Virus record (IMG/VR): IMGVR_UViG_3300031974_002457
Span: 1-64,000 of that record
Reading direction: 5' to 3' (one strand)
From: a virus
DNA: 64,000 nucleotides
Shown here: positions 8,274-16,729 of the stretch, in pieces
How the letters are laid out: each line of letters opens with the position of its first letter
Position numbering within the stretch: position 1 is the stretch's first letter
Translations under genes and position numbers: made by a program
Notes under the pieces: model-generated
What the model was told of the DNA's origin: nothing
The model's input: only the letters and a program-made list of their open reading frames with translations
Database searches by the model: none

Positions 8274-8712
8274 AAGAAAGAAAGGACCTGTCAGAAGTAA
8301 CAAAGTTACTTTTGATGGGATAACCTTTGCGTCAGGGCTAGAAAAATATATGCACATTGCTCTTAAAAAAGCTAAGATACAAGCTGTTTATGAAGGACAT
8401 ACTTACGAGATATTTCCAGCGTATCAATTTGAGTCTTCAGCTTTTGAGAGATGTGCTAATGGTAAAGGTGAATATAAAGATCGTGGACATAAAAAGATAT
8501 TAAATATATCTTATACACCAGACTTTATGGGTAAAGGCTTTATTATTGAATGTAAAGGTAGAGCAAACGAAAGTTTTCCTTTACGTTGGAAAATGTTTAA
8601 GAAATATGTTCAAGAACATTTGCCTAATGTGATATTATATAAACCACAAAATCAAAAAGAATGCGACGAAACGGTAAGACTAATTTTAAAGAACAACAGA
8701 ACAAACAAATAG
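8257..8712 (+). CDS. DUF1064-type phage endonuclease (Holliday-junction resolvase-like)
   Basis: A 151-residue protein if started at the ATG at 8257; an in-frame ATG at 8215 would add 14 residues and lengthen the overlap. It has a basic N-terminus, ASGLEKYMH (the E of the active site), YTPDFMG and FIIECKGRANESFPLRWKMF, the E...D...ExK pattern of PD-(D/E)XK nucleases of the DUF1064 group, found in phages as putative resolvases or T7 endonuclease I substitutes. It probably resolves replication or recombination junctions. Confidence 0.78.
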   Translation: MRRKIRRKKGPVRSNKVTFDGITFASGLEKYMHIALKKAKIQAVYEGHTYEIFPAYQFESSAFERCANGKGEYKDRGHKKILNISYTPDFMGKGFIIECKGRANESFPLRWKMFKKYVQEHLPNVILYKPQNQKECDETVRLILKNNRTNK

Positions 8713-8837
8713 CAAGACGTATGTACGCGTTAAGAAAAATTGATACATTTATCAAGTGGACAATAACACAAAGAGGTTATTTAAAGTGGAAACATTTAAA
8801 AGAACAATACGAAAAATATAATTTACCATGGCAATAA
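8661..8837 (+). CDS. Small basic protein, unknown
   Basis: A 58-residue ORF (MRRNGKTNFKEQQNK ... EKYNLPWQ), starting inside the end of the nuclease gene and overlapping the next small ORF by 10 bases. It is strongly basic, with Trp and Tyr scattered along predicted helices. This region would otherwise be an unexplained gap in a tightly packed block, which supports it being real. Confidence 0.6.
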   Translation: MRRNGKTNFKEQQNKQIARRMYALRKIDTFIKWTITQRGYLKWKHLKEQYEKYNLPWQ

Positions 8838-8965
8838 GAACATTATCAGCATACAGGTTTAAAGCTAAAAAGAAAAGACCTGGTGTGCATAGTAAAAATA
8901 GAAACACAAAACAAAAAACAGGTAAGTATTACGCAGGTACTCCTTACCGAGGACAAGGAAGATAA
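8828..8965 (+). CDS. Very small basic protein, unknown
   Basis: A 45-residue ORF with a third of its residues basic: MAIRTLSAYRFKAKKK, then HSKNRNTKQK and a C-terminal YYAGTPYRGQGR. The C-terminal pattern resembles short basic proteins I associate with marine phages, but I know no function. It is followed two bases later by the next ATG. Confidence 0.6.
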   Translation: MAIRTLSAYRFKAKKKRPGVHSKNRNTKQKTGKYYAGTPYRGQGR

Positions 8966-8966
8966 T

Positions 8967-9107
8967 ATGAAAAGTTGGGAATTAAGTTTTGGCCTGTTTA
9001 CAGGTGTTTTGTTTGGATATAGATCGTATCCAGATGTAGAAAACAATAAGATAGATCACGTATTTTATGTATTTATATTCGACATTTGTTTAACCTTACA
9101 ATATTAA
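8967..9107 (+). CDS. Small hydrophobic protein, unknown
   Basis: A 46-residue ORF (MKSWELSFGLFTGVLFGYRSYP ... DHVFYVFIFDICLTLQY), ATG at 8967 immediately after the previous stop; a longer in-frame ORF from 8883 would run through the previous gene and is less likely. Aromatic and hydrophobic residues suggest one or two membrane-associated segments. It precedes nrdB by 3 bases. No family recognised. Confidence 0.55.
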   Translation: MKSWELSFGLFTGVLFGYRSYPDVENNKIDHVFYVFIFDICLTLQY

Positions 9108-9110
9108 TAT

Positions 9111-10079
9111 ATGGGATTATTTGATAATAGAATAGCATATAAACCTTTTGAGTACCCTGAGTATTACACTGAGGGTTGGTTGAAACAAGCTCAAGCATTT
9201 TGGTTACACACAGAAATACCTATGTCAGGTGATGTAAAAGACTGGAACGAAAAATTAACAGAAGCAGAAAAAAACTTAGTAGGTAATATATTGCTAGGTT
9301 TTGCTCAAACTGAATGTGCGGTATCAGATTACTGGACACAGAAGGTAGTATCATGGTTTCCAAAACACGAAATACAGCAAATGGCCATGATGTTTGGTAG
9401 TCAAGAGACAATACATGCTGTAGCTTATAGTTATTTAAATGAAACATTGGGACTTGAAGACTTTGAAGCGTTTTTACATGAGCCAGCTACTGCTGAGCGT
9501 TTTGATAATCTCGTTGCATATGATGGCTCCGACCCTGTTGATATTGGTAGATCACTGGCTATTTTTAGTGCTTTCGCTGAAGGAGTTTCTTTATATAGTG
9601 CTTTTGCAGTACTTTATTCTTTTCAGTTACGTAATCTACTTAAAGGTATCGGGCAACAAATGAAATGGTCTGTAAGAGACGAAAGTCTACACTCGCGTAT
9701 GGGTTGTAGATTGTATAGACATATGTGTGAAGAAAAAGACTTTTTAAAAGAGACTTGTAAACCACATATTGTAGACGCAGCACATATTATGCATGATGCT
9801 GAAATGAAGTATATAGATAAGATGTTTGAGGCAGGAGATATTGAAGGGTTGAAATCTTATGATTTAAAACAATTTATAAAGAAAAGATTAAATGAAAAAC
9901 TTGTGGAGCTCGGATACAACGAACTCGCAAAAGAATTTGACTACGACAAAGAAGCCGCGAAAAACTTGGATTGGTTTTATCATCTTACTGGTGGGCATAC
10001 TCATACCGATTTTTTTGCTATCAGGCCAACAGACTACAGCAAAGCGAACGAAGGAGAAGATTTTGAAAATATTTGGTAA
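9111..10079 (+). CDS. nrdB: Ribonucleotide reductase class Ia beta subunit
   Basis: A 322-residue R2 protein. Diiron ligands are visible: E68 (QTE), E99 and H102 (ETIH), E157 (AEGVSL), E191 and H194 (DESLH). The radical tyrosine fits Y106, seven residues after E99 as in E. coli Y122. Length matches compact phage R2. It generates the tyrosyl radical used by NrdA to make dNTPs from host ribonucleotides. The gene order nrdB-nrdA is the reverse of the common bacterial order. Confidence 0.95.
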   Translation: MGLFDNRIAYKPFEYPEYYTEGWLKQAQAFWLHTEIPMSGDVKDWNEKLTEAEKNLVGNILLGFAQTECAVSDYWTQKVVSWFPKHEIQQMAMMFGSQETIHAVAYSYLNETLGLEDFEAFLHEPATAERFDNLVAYDGSDPVDIGRSLAIFSAFAEGVSLYSAFAVLYSFQLRNLLKGIGQQMKWSVRDESLHSRMGCRLYRHMCEEKDFLKETCKPHIVDAAHIMHDAEMKYIDKMFEAGDIEGLKSYDLKQFIKKRLNEKLVELGYNELAKEFDYDKEAAKNLDWFYHLTGGHTHTDFFAIRPTDYSKANEGEDFENIW

Positions 10080-10084
10080 ATAAT

Positions 10085-11806
10085 ATGTGGAGTAACAGAT
10101 GGAAAAAAGGCGTTGATTACCCAGAGTGGGCAGACGCCGAGGTATACAAAAAAACTATAACAGGAGGTTATCTTTATAATGGAGAAACACCTCGTGAGGC
10201 TTATATGCGAGTTGCAAAGACAGTCGCTATGAGACTTAAAAAGCCAGATATGGCTGATACATTTTTTGATTACATATGGAAAGGCTGGTTATGTCTAGCC
10301 TCTCCTGTGTTATCAAATACAGGTACTGATAGAGGATTACCAATATCATGCTTTGGTATTGATGTTGCTGATAGTATTTATGACATAGGGCAGAAAAACC
10401 TAGAGATGATGTTATTAGCTAAACATGGAGGAGGAGTTGGTATTGGTATAAATATGATCAGACCTTCAGGTGCAGAGATTACAATGAACGGTACATCAGA
10501 TGGTGTTGTACCATTTTGTAAGTTGTATGACTCTAGTATATTAGCTACTAATCAAGGAGCTGTACGTAGAGGTGCTGCGTCAGTTAATTTAAACATTGAT
10601 CACAAAGACTGGGAAGACTGGTTAGAAATTAGAGAACCTAAAGGTGATGTTAATAGACAATCATTAAACCTACATCAATGTACTATTATCGGTGATAAGT
10701 TTATGCGTAAGCTTAGAGACGGTGATAAAGTTGCAAGGCGTAAATGGGGTAAATTACTTCAGAAACGTAAAGCAACTGGTGAACCTTATATTATGTTTAA
10801 AGGTAACGTTAATAAACAAAACCCAAGCATGTATAAGGATAATGCTCTGAAAGTGTTTATGACAAACATATGTTCAGAGATAGTATTACACACGGATGAA
10901 AACCATAGCTTTGTATGTTGCTTATCTAGTTTAAATCTAGCTAAGTATCATGAGTGGAAAGACTCAAACTTAATATACGATAGCATATGGTTTTTAGACG
11001 GTGTATTAGAGGAATTTATACAAAAAGCAAAAAACAGGAGAGGCTTTGAAAATGCTGTAAGATCTGCTGAAAAAGGTAGAGCACTTGGTTTAGGTGTTTT
11101 AGGTTGGCATACATATCTACAGCAAAAAGGCTTTCCATTTGAAGGATTATTAGCACAATATGAAACAAGAAGAATTTTTAGTCAAATTAAAATCGAGTCT
11201 GAAAGAGCTTCAATGGCTCTTGCTGAAACTTTTGGAGAACCTCTTTGGTGTGTCGGTACTGGCTTTCGCAATACCCATTTACGCGCTATTGCTCCCACTG
11301 TATCTAATAGCAAGCTTGCTGGGAATATCTCTGCCGGGATTGAACCATGGGCAGCTAACATCTTTACAGACCAAAGTGCAAAGGGAACTTTCATCAGAAA
11401 AAACCCTACACTTGTAGAAGAACTAGAGAAACACAATTTAAATACAGATAAAATATGGGAACAAATACTAAGAGATGGTGGCTCAATACAAGGCATCAAA
11501 GCATTAGACAAAATTACTTGCGGAGAGCACGACATACCAATCAAAGACGTATACAAAACATTTAAGGAAATAAATCAGTTGGAATTAGTTAATCAAGCTG
11601 GTATACGACAGCAATACATAGATCAAGCTGTTAGTTTGAATTTAGCTTTTCCATCTGAAGCAGATCCTAAATGGATTAATAAAGTGCATTTAGAAGCACA
11701 TAAGAAAGGTATAAAAACTTTATACTACATGAGAACTGAGTCTGTATTGAGAGGTGATATTGCCGCTCAAGCTATGGACCCTAATTGTTTAAGTTGCGAT
11801 GGATAG
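10085..11806 (+). CDS. nrdA: Ribonucleotide reductase class Ia alpha subunit
   Basis: A 573-residue protein from the ATG at 10085; a TTG at 10073 would add four residues. Visible landmarks are ISCF (redox Cys), NICSEI (the N-x-C-x-E active site), FVCCLSSLN (second redox Cys), YYMRT (the tyrosine pair of radical transfer) and a CLSC tail for thioredoxin-type re-reduction. There is no room for an N-terminal ATP-cone, so activity is probably not shut down by dATP, as in many phage enzymes. About 11,200-11,400 is GC-richer than its surroundings. Confidence 0.95.
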   Translation: MWSNRWKKGVDYPEWADAEVYKKTITGGYLYNGETPREAYMRVAKTVAMRLKKPDMADTFFDYIWKGWLCLASPVLSNTGTDRGLPISCFGIDVADSIYDIGQKNLEMMLLAKHGGGVGIGINMIRPSGAEITMNGTSDGVVPFCKLYDSSILATNQGAVRRGAASVNLNIDHKDWEDWLEIREPKGDVNRQSLNLHQCTIIGDKFMRKLRDGDKVARRKWGKLLQKRKATGEPYIMFKGNVNKQNPSMYKDNALKVFMTNICSEIVLHTDENHSFVCCLSSLNLAKYHEWKDSNLIYDSIWFLDGVLEEFIQKAKNRRGFENAVRSAEKGRALGLGVLGWHTYLQQKGFPFEGLLAQYETRRIFSQIKIESERASMALAETFGEPLWCVGTGFRNTHLRAIAPTVSNSKLAGNISAGIEPWAANIFTDQSAKGTFIRKNPTLVEELEKHNLNTDKIWEQILRDGGSIQGIKALDKITCGEHDIPIKDVYKTFKEINQLELVNQAGIRQQYIDQAVSLNLAFPSEADPKWINKVHLEAHKKGIKTLYYMRTESVLRGDIAAQAMDPNCLSCDG

Positions 11807-12599
11807 AATAACAATAGAACAAATACTAGACCCAATAACACCAAGAAAGTTTTTTAAAGAATATTGGAATAAAAAACATTTAGTTATAAGAAGGAATAGT
11901 TTTAAAAATCTATATACTTGGAATCATTTTAGCAATTATTTAAATCAATATCCTAAGATAAATAATCTTCAGATAATAGATTATAATGATAAAAATGATA
12001 GATGGTGTTTAGATAAAATTAGAAAAGGTGAATTAAAAGCACCGATGATAAGTAAACAAAAGGTTTATGATCTGTTTAAAAACAAAAACAAAACAATTGT
12101 AATACCATTTGCTGAATATCAAAATAAAGCTTTAGTTGATGTTTGTTTTACGCTTGAAAGATTTTTTGGTTCAGGTCAATCAAATGTTTATATTTCACCA
12201 TCTGCTAAATCAAAATCATTTCCAGCTCACGCTGATAGTACTGAAAACTTTTTGTTTCATACTGAAGGTAGAGTTAAATGGAAAATATATGAAGAGTTTG
12301 CGCCTGGTAAACCTAAAAATGTTATAGATGAGTTTATACTAGAAGCAGGTGATTTATTATATATACCACAGTTTCAGTTTCATGAAGTAGAAACTATTGG
12401 ACCAAGAATACTTGTTAGTTGTCATTTTAAAAACAAAGAAAGGCAATCAATAAATAATTTTAAAGTAACTCAAATAGAGGATAGCAAAAGAAACAAATGG
12501 TACAATTGGAAACCAGAGCTTTATATTAATGATAAAATTAACCCCGACTTTGCTTATAATTTTAGGCATACAGGTGGTTGGAAAAAGAAATATTTATGA
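11799..12599 (+). CDS. Cupin-4/JmjC-like Fe(II)/2-oxoglutarate oxygenase
   Basis: A 266-residue protein. The start (ITPRKFFKEYWNKKHLVIRR) matches the N-terminus of RoxA/YcfD-type ribosomal oxygenases. The cupin core has H144-A-D146 (HxD metal pair), GRVKWKIY and AGDLLYIPQFQFHEVE with H195 as the likely third ligand. Relatives hydroxylate Arg or His of ribosomal proteins or modify tRNA or small molecules. The phage substrate is unknown; it is followed by a second cupin and the KDO genes, so a sugar or virion-protein target is also possible. Confidence 0.72.
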   Translation: MDRITIEQILDPITPRKFFKEYWNKKHLVIRRNSFKNLYTWNHFSNYLNQYPKINNLQIIDYNDKNDRWCLDKIRKGELKAPMISKQKVYDLFKNKNKTIVIPFAEYQNKALVDVCFTLERFFGSGQSNVYISPSAKSKSFPAHADSTENFLFHTEGRVKWKIYEEFAPGKPKNVIDEFILEAGDLLYIPQFQFHEVETIGPRILVSCHFKNKERQSINNFKVTQIEDSKRNKWYNWKPELYINDKINPDFAYNFRHTGGWKKKYL

Positions 12600-12940
12600 A
12601 AGCAGGAAAAATATGGGGTAAAACAGAAATGATCCATAAAAACGGCGTCATGGAGTTTCACCGAATAGAATTTAATAAAGGATTTAAATGCTCTGAACAT
12701 GAGCATAGATTTAAGTGGAACGGATTTTTTGTAGAGTCCGGTAAAATGCTTGTCAGAGTTTGGCAAGAAGATCAAGGTCTTGTTGATGAAACAATACTTG
12801 AAGCAGGTGATTTTACTATGGTTAAACCTGGTAAGGTACATCAGTTTGAAGGTATTGAAGATGGTGTTGCTTTTGAATTATATTGGGCTGAGTTTAATCA
12901 CGATGATATAATCAGAAGAACAGCTGGAACTAAGATATGA
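12596..12940 (+). CDS. Single-domain cupin protein
   Basis: A 114-residue protein; the start at ATG 12596 overlaps the previous stop (ATGA), which favours it over the in-frame 12578 start. The cupin barrel has CSEHEHRFKWNGFFVESGKM (two or three His/Glu metal ligands) and a second motif AGDFTMVKPGKVHQFEG. Such proteins are isomerases, dioxygenases or sensors; sugar-nucleotide enzymes next to it suggest a role in sugar metabolism, but the substrate cannot be read from sequence. Confidence 0.75.
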   Translation: MKAGKIWGKTEMIHKNGVMEFHRIEFNKGFKCSEHEHRFKWNGFFVESGKMLVRVWQEDQGLVDETILEAGDFTMVKPGKVHQFEGIEDGVAFELYWAEFNHDDIIRRTAGTKI

Positions 12941-13593
12941 AAAACATAGCTGTAGTTATACCAGCAAGACTTAATAGTACTAGAATCAAACACAAAATGT
13001 TAAAGAAGTTTGGTGACGAACCTCTAATACGTCTTGTGTTTGATAAAGTACGTATGATGGGCTTTGATACATTTGTTGCTACTGATAGCAAACGTATTGC
13101 AAAGCATATACCACCTAAATGGTGTGTCATTACTGGTAAAGCCAATAACGGTACACATAGGTTGTCTAAGCGCGTTGTATTAGATTTAACAAATAGCTAT
13201 GACTATATATTAAACATACAAGGTGATATGATAGATATAAATTTAGATACTATAAACCCAATTAGAAAAGCTTTAAATGATAATGACTATAGTTGTTTAA
13301 CCGCTTATACTAAAGGAGCTAAAGCAGATGATGTAAAGGTTATACATCAAAATGGTAAAGCTATGTGGTTTACAAGATCTGATATAGGATATGGTGATAG
13401 GCATTTAGGAATATATGCTTATAAACCTAGTGTATTAAAAAGTTACAGAACACTAAAAGATAAATATCCAATAGAAAACCTAGAACAAAATAGAATACTA
13501 GGTATATACGATTTAAATGTAATTGAAACTAAATATGAAGGATACGAAATCAACACAGAAGAAGATATTAATAGCAGGTCCTTGCTCTCTTGA
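12937..13593 (+). CDS. kdsB: 3-deoxy-manno-octulosonate cytidylyltransferase (CMP-KDO synthetase)
   Basis: A 218-residue protein with IPARLNSTRIKHKML (CTP-binding loop), NGTHRLSKRV, NIQGDM (metal-binding Asp), HLGIYAYKPSVL and the C-terminal GYEINTEEDI. These are the KdsB landmarks; E. coli KdsB is about 30 residues longer. It joins KDO to CMP, giving the donor for KDO transferases. It overlaps the previous gene by ATGA and kdsA by 59 bases. One uncertainty is that related CMP-sialic-acid type synthetases share the fold, but kdsA beside it makes KDO the best substrate. Confidence 0.85.
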   Translation: MKNIAVVIPARLNSTRIKHKMLKKFGDEPLIRLVFDKVRMMGFDTFVATDSKRIAKHIPPKWCVITGKANNGTHRLSKRVVLDLTNSYDYILNIQGDMIDINLDTINPIRKALNDNDYSCLTAYTKGAKADDVKVIHQNGKAMWFTRSDIGYGDRHLGIYAYKPSVLKSYRTLKDKYPIENLEQNRILGIYDLNVIETKYEGYEINTEEDINSRSLLS

Positions 13594-14302
13594 AAGTGAG
13601 TTACAAGCTATTGCATTAGCTAGTGATTTACAAGAACTAGCTGATAAATATAATTTTGATTATATATTCAAAGCTTCTTTTGATAAAGCAAACAGAACTA
13701 ATTTGCATTCACCTAGAGGACTAGGATTAAAAAAAGGTATAAAGATATTCGAAAGAATAAAAAATACAATAGGTTGTAAAATTACAACCGATATACATGA
13801 ACCTTGGCAAGCGGCAGAGCTATTAGATGTTGTTGACATTGTACAGATACCTGCTTATCTATGCAGACAAACAGATTTATTAATTGCTGCTGGTAGATCT
13901 TTTTTAGGTGTTAATATAAAGAAAGGTCAGTTTATACAAGGTTCTAATATGATTAATGCGGTTAATAAAGTTAAAAGTACAGGTAATAGTAATATTATGC
14001 TAACTGAACGAGGTAGTATGTTTGGTATGGGTGATCTTGTTGTAGATTTTAGACAAATCGTCGATATGAAAGAATTAGGCGTACCAGTTATAATAGACTG
14101 TACACACTCAACTCAAAGACCAAACTCAGGTAAAACAACCGATGGTCAACCGCGCTATGCTATACACCTTGCAAAAGCTGCTAACGCTATAGGCGTTGAT
14201 GGTTTCTTTTTTGAAGTACATCACGATCCTAGCATGGCAATAAGTGATGGATCGAATATGATAAAGTTTAGTAACTTTGAGAATATATTAAAACAATTAT
14301 GA
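13535..14302 (+). CDS. kdsA: 3-deoxy-8-phosphooctulonate synthase
   Basis: A 255-residue protein from the ATG at 13535 (a TTG at 13523 is possible). It has LIAGPCSLESE, FKASFDKANRTNLHSPRG, ITTDIHEP, QIPAYLCRQTDLL, LTERGSMFG, VIIDCTHSTQ and a final EVHHDP, all KdsA signatures. Cys17 in GPC marks the metal-dependent class (as in Aquifex), not the Asn of the E. coli enzyme. It condenses PEP with arabinose-5-phosphate. KdsC (phosphatase) and KdsD are not seen and would have to come from the host. Confidence 0.93.
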   Translation: MKDTKSTQKKILIAGPCSLESELQAIALASDLQELADKYNFDYIFKASFDKANRTNLHSPRGLGLKKGIKIFERIKNTIGCKITTDIHEPWQAAELLDVVDIVQIPAYLCRQTDLLIAAGRSFLGVNIKKGQFIQGSNMINAVNKVKSTGNSNIMLTERGSMFGMGDLVVDFRQIVDMKELGVPVIIDCTHSTQRPNSGKTTDGQPRYAIHLAKAANAIGVDGFFFEVHHDPSMAISDGSNMIKFSNFENILKQL

Positions 14303-14730
14303 AAAGTAAAAGATCTTGTGACGGGTGTACTGTATGCTGCGATGGTAGATTACTACTACATATACATGGTAACGAATGGGTAGGTAGACCCTGCCAGTTT
14401 GTAAAAGAAGGTGTAGGATGTGGTATATATAAAGATAGACCTAAAAATCCTTGTGCTGTTTTTCAGTGTTCTTGGTTAAAGGATGAAAATTATCTTTATC
14501 CAGAGTGGCTAAAGCCAGACAAATCAAATCTATTAATTATGGACTGGAAAAAAACTAAAACAGGTATACCATATGTTATAGCTGTTGGCGGTAGAGATGG
14601 TTACGACAAAGAATCAATGTTGTGGTTAATAGAACACTGTAATAAAAGAAATTTAAACTTAGAACTTATACTACAAGGTTCTAAGCATTATATAGGTAGT
14701 AAAGAATTTAGAAAATTTTTTAAAAAATGA
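14299..14730 (+). CDS. Cysteine-cluster protein (YkgJ / CxxCxxCC-like)
   Basis: A 143-residue protein with CDGCTVCCDG near the start and CQFV, CGIYKDRPKNPC and FQCSW later: the Cys pattern of the zinc- or iron-sulphur-binding YkgJ-type family. In bacteria these are poorly understood. It sits between kdsA and a glycosyltransferase, joined by ATGA overlaps at both ends, so it belongs to the same transcription unit. Its role in the sugar pathway is unknown. Confidence 0.68.
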   Translation: MKSKRSCDGCTVCCDGRLLLHIHGNEWVGRPCQFVKEGVGCGIYKDRPKNPCAVFQCSWLKDENYLYPEWLKPDKSNLLIMDWKKTKTGIPYVIAVGGRDGYDKESMLWLIEHCNKRNLNLELILQGSKHYIGSKEFRKFFKK

Positions 14731-15371
14731 GAATATTTATAGGACACGATAGTAAATATCCGTTGGCTACTAAAGTATGTAGAAAGTCAATGGAGCTACA
14801 TAATGATAATTTAGATATAACTTATGTAGATAAAGAGCATTTAAAAAGAATTAACTTTTATGGTAGAGAAGATTTGCCTGGTGAATCAACTGAGTTTTCA
14901 TTTACCAGGTTTTATATACCAATGATATGTAATTATAGTGGTATAGCTATATTTTGTGATAATGATTTTTTATGGAAGTGTGATCCGCTTGAAGTAGAAA
15001 AGTACTTAGGTGATAATGATATAGCTGTTGTAAAACATGAAGATTACGAAGCACAATCAAACAAAATGAATGGTATAAAAAATAAATCATATCCAAGAAA
15101 AAACTGGTCTAGCCTTATTGTTTTTAATTGTTCTAAATTAAAACATTTAAGTAAAGAATATTTAGACAACGCGTCTGCTTCAGATTTACATGAATTAAAA
15201 TGGGCAGACAAAATAGGTGAGATACCTAAGTCGTATAATCATTTAGTAGGTATATACAAACCTCATAGTAAAATAAAAGCTTTACATTACACCAACGGTG
15301 GACCTTGGTTTAATGAGTATAAAAATGGAGAAAAATCATTAGATTGGTGGACAGTATACGAAGCCTTGTAA
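14727..15371 (+). CDS. Glycosyltransferase, GT8-like (GT-A fold)
   Basis: A 214-residue protein starting MRIFIGHDSKYP, with the DxD-type metal motif in FCDNDFLW, NWSSLIVFNC and ALHYTNGGPWF near the C-terminus. These fit GT-A transferases of the GT8 or phage-type group, which use UDP- or GDP-sugars. It is in the KDO gene set and overlaps the next transferase-like gene. The acceptor could be host surface glycan, a virion protein or modified DNA. Confidence 0.72.
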   Translation: MRIFIGHDSKYPLATKVCRKSMELHNDNLDITYVDKEHLKRINFYGREDLPGESTEFSFTRFYIPMICNYSGIAIFCDNDFLWKCDPLEVEKYLGDNDIAVVKHEDYEAQSNKMNGIKNKSYPRKNWSSLIVFNCSKLKHLSKEYLDNASASDLHELKWADKIGEIPKSYNHLVGIYKPHSKIKALHYTNGGPWFNEYKNGEKSLDWWTVYEAL

Positions 15372-16144
15372 AAGATAAATCAATAATATTCGTTGGCAAC
15401 TCTGTAGAGATCATGCATCATAAACATGCTGACTTTATAGATAGCCACGATATTGTTGTTAGGTTTGGTAGAGCTATAGAGGCTACACCTAAACAAGAAG
15501 AATCTATAGGTCGTAGATGTGATATATGGGTGACTGGTCAATTTAGAGCACCTATATTTAGAGAGAAAAGAAAAATGTTTGATACTAAATGGAAAGATAC
15601 TAAGATATTAGTTAATAGATGTAGAGGTAATTTTCATTTAAAAGACTTTGTTTTTGAAGATCGTTTACCAAAAGGTATGCAATATACTCAAATGTATACT
15701 GATCAAGAAATAATAGACCGTATGTCTGCTTTTAATAAAGATGTTGGTAGTTCTAGAAAAGGTGAGAATAAAAACACATTAAGACCAAGTGCTGGTTTTA
15801 TAACTATACTTTGGTTTATAGAAAAAATTAGAACATACAAAAGTATATCGTTAATAGGCTTTGATTTTTTTGCTAAGTCTATTAATGAAAGAAGAACAGA
15901 TAAAGATGGTATTACAAGTAGATGTAATCCTCATAGTTGGCATATGCCTGTTTATATGTTAGAGCACTCAGCTCATGATATGGATTTAGAACAAGAATAT
16001 ATGTCGTTCTTAGAAAGGAAGGGATTGTTTACTTGGCACGTGTTGAGTGATTTATCTAAAAATGATATTAAATATACCGAATGGCTTGACGGTTTAAAAA
16101 GAATAAAGTCAATTCCTAAAAGATCTAAAATATCAAAGATCTAA
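15347..16144 (+). CDS. Sialyltransferase-like (GT29/GT42-type) glycosyltransferase
   Basis: About 265 residues; no ATG is available near the N-terminus, so it probably starts at GTG 15347 or TTG 15344, inside the previous gene's end. IIFVGNSVEIMHH...IDSHDIVVRFG resembles sialyl-motif L, and RPSAGFITILWFIEKI...ISLIGFDFF resembles sialyl-motif S. GT29-type enzymes use CMP-sugars. With kdsA and kdsB in the same unit, a KDO-transferring role is attractive, but this is inference. The C-terminus overlaps the opposite-strand methyltransferase gene by 12 bases. Confidence 0.65.
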   Translation: MDSIRSLVKDKSIIFVGNSVEIMHHKHADFIDSHDIVVRFGRAIEATPKQEESIGRRCDIWVTGQFRAPIFREKRKMFDTKWKDTKILVNRCRGNFHLKDFVFEDRLPKGMQYTQMYTDQEIIDRMSAFNKDVGSSRKGENKNTLRPSAGFITILWFIEKIRTYKSISLIGFDFFAKSINERRTDKDGITSRCNPHSWHMPVYMLEHSAHDMDLEQEYMSFLERKGLFTWHVLSDLSKNDIKYTEWLDGLKRIKSIPKRSKISKI

Positions 16145-16147
16145 AAT
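16119..16147. repeat. Short direct repeat at the convergent junction
   Basis: A 13-base unit containing AGATCT occurs twice (16119-16131 and 16135-16147), spaced by 3 bases, where the plus and minus blocks meet. The last codons of both genes are encoded here. No terminator hairpin with a T-run was seen, so transcripts may run into each other. Confidence 0.6.
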
Positions 16148-16702
16148 CTTATCTCTTTTCATACCTAAAAATTCTACATGACCAAGAGTCGCTTTAATAT
16201 CATGAAGAGTAAAATAACGTTCAAACCTATTTAACCACCAATGAGGTTGCTCTACTATAGTATGTAAATTTTTAGGCTTTTCATCTTTCATAGTCGATCT
16301 AAAATTATTTGAAGCTGGCCTTGTACATATTTTATGGTATGTCCAATTATTAGTTTTATCGTATATAAACTGTAAAGTATTATCAAGATATTCCGGCTCA
16401 ATGTGCTCCATTACGTCTGCTGAAAAACTAGCATCACATACTGGTGGGTTTATCCACTCATCAAAAGCTGGATTACCTGGATCATATGGTATTATCTTAT
16501 AATAATCCTCATAATTACTCATAAATATTTCTTGCTGTCGAGATAAAACACCTTTACCCGCACCAAAATCTAAAAGAGTTTTAGATTTAGTTAATAGCAT
16601 ATATTTATGTATCATCTCTTCGTAGCCTTTGCAGGCTCCACCCCAATGTCCCTTATGATGATCTCGTATAAGGGCGAGGTATTCATCGCTATATAATTTC
16701 AT
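16133..16702 (-). CDS. SAM-dependent methyltransferase-like protein
   Basis: A 189-residue protein with LLDFGAGKGVLSRQ (SAM-binding motif I), IPYDPGNPAFDEW (the acidic end of beta 2) and ASFSADVMEHIEPEYLDNTL (motif IV-like). It resembles class I methyltransferases that act on small molecules or sugars. It is the last gene of the late block, converging on the glycosyltransferase gene. The substrate is unknown. Confidence 0.7.
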   Translation of the reverse strand: MKLYSDEYLALIRDHHKGHWGGACKGYEEMIHKYMLLTKSKTLLDFGAGKGVLSRQQEIFMSNYEDYYKIIPYDPGNPAFDEWINPPVCDASFSADVMEHIEPEYLDNTLQFIYDKTNNWTYHKICTRPASNNFRSTMKDEKPKNLHTIVEQPHWWLNRFERYFTLHDIKATLGHVEFLGMKRDKILDL

Positions 16703-16729
16703 ATTAATTTAATATTTATGTCTTGTAGA

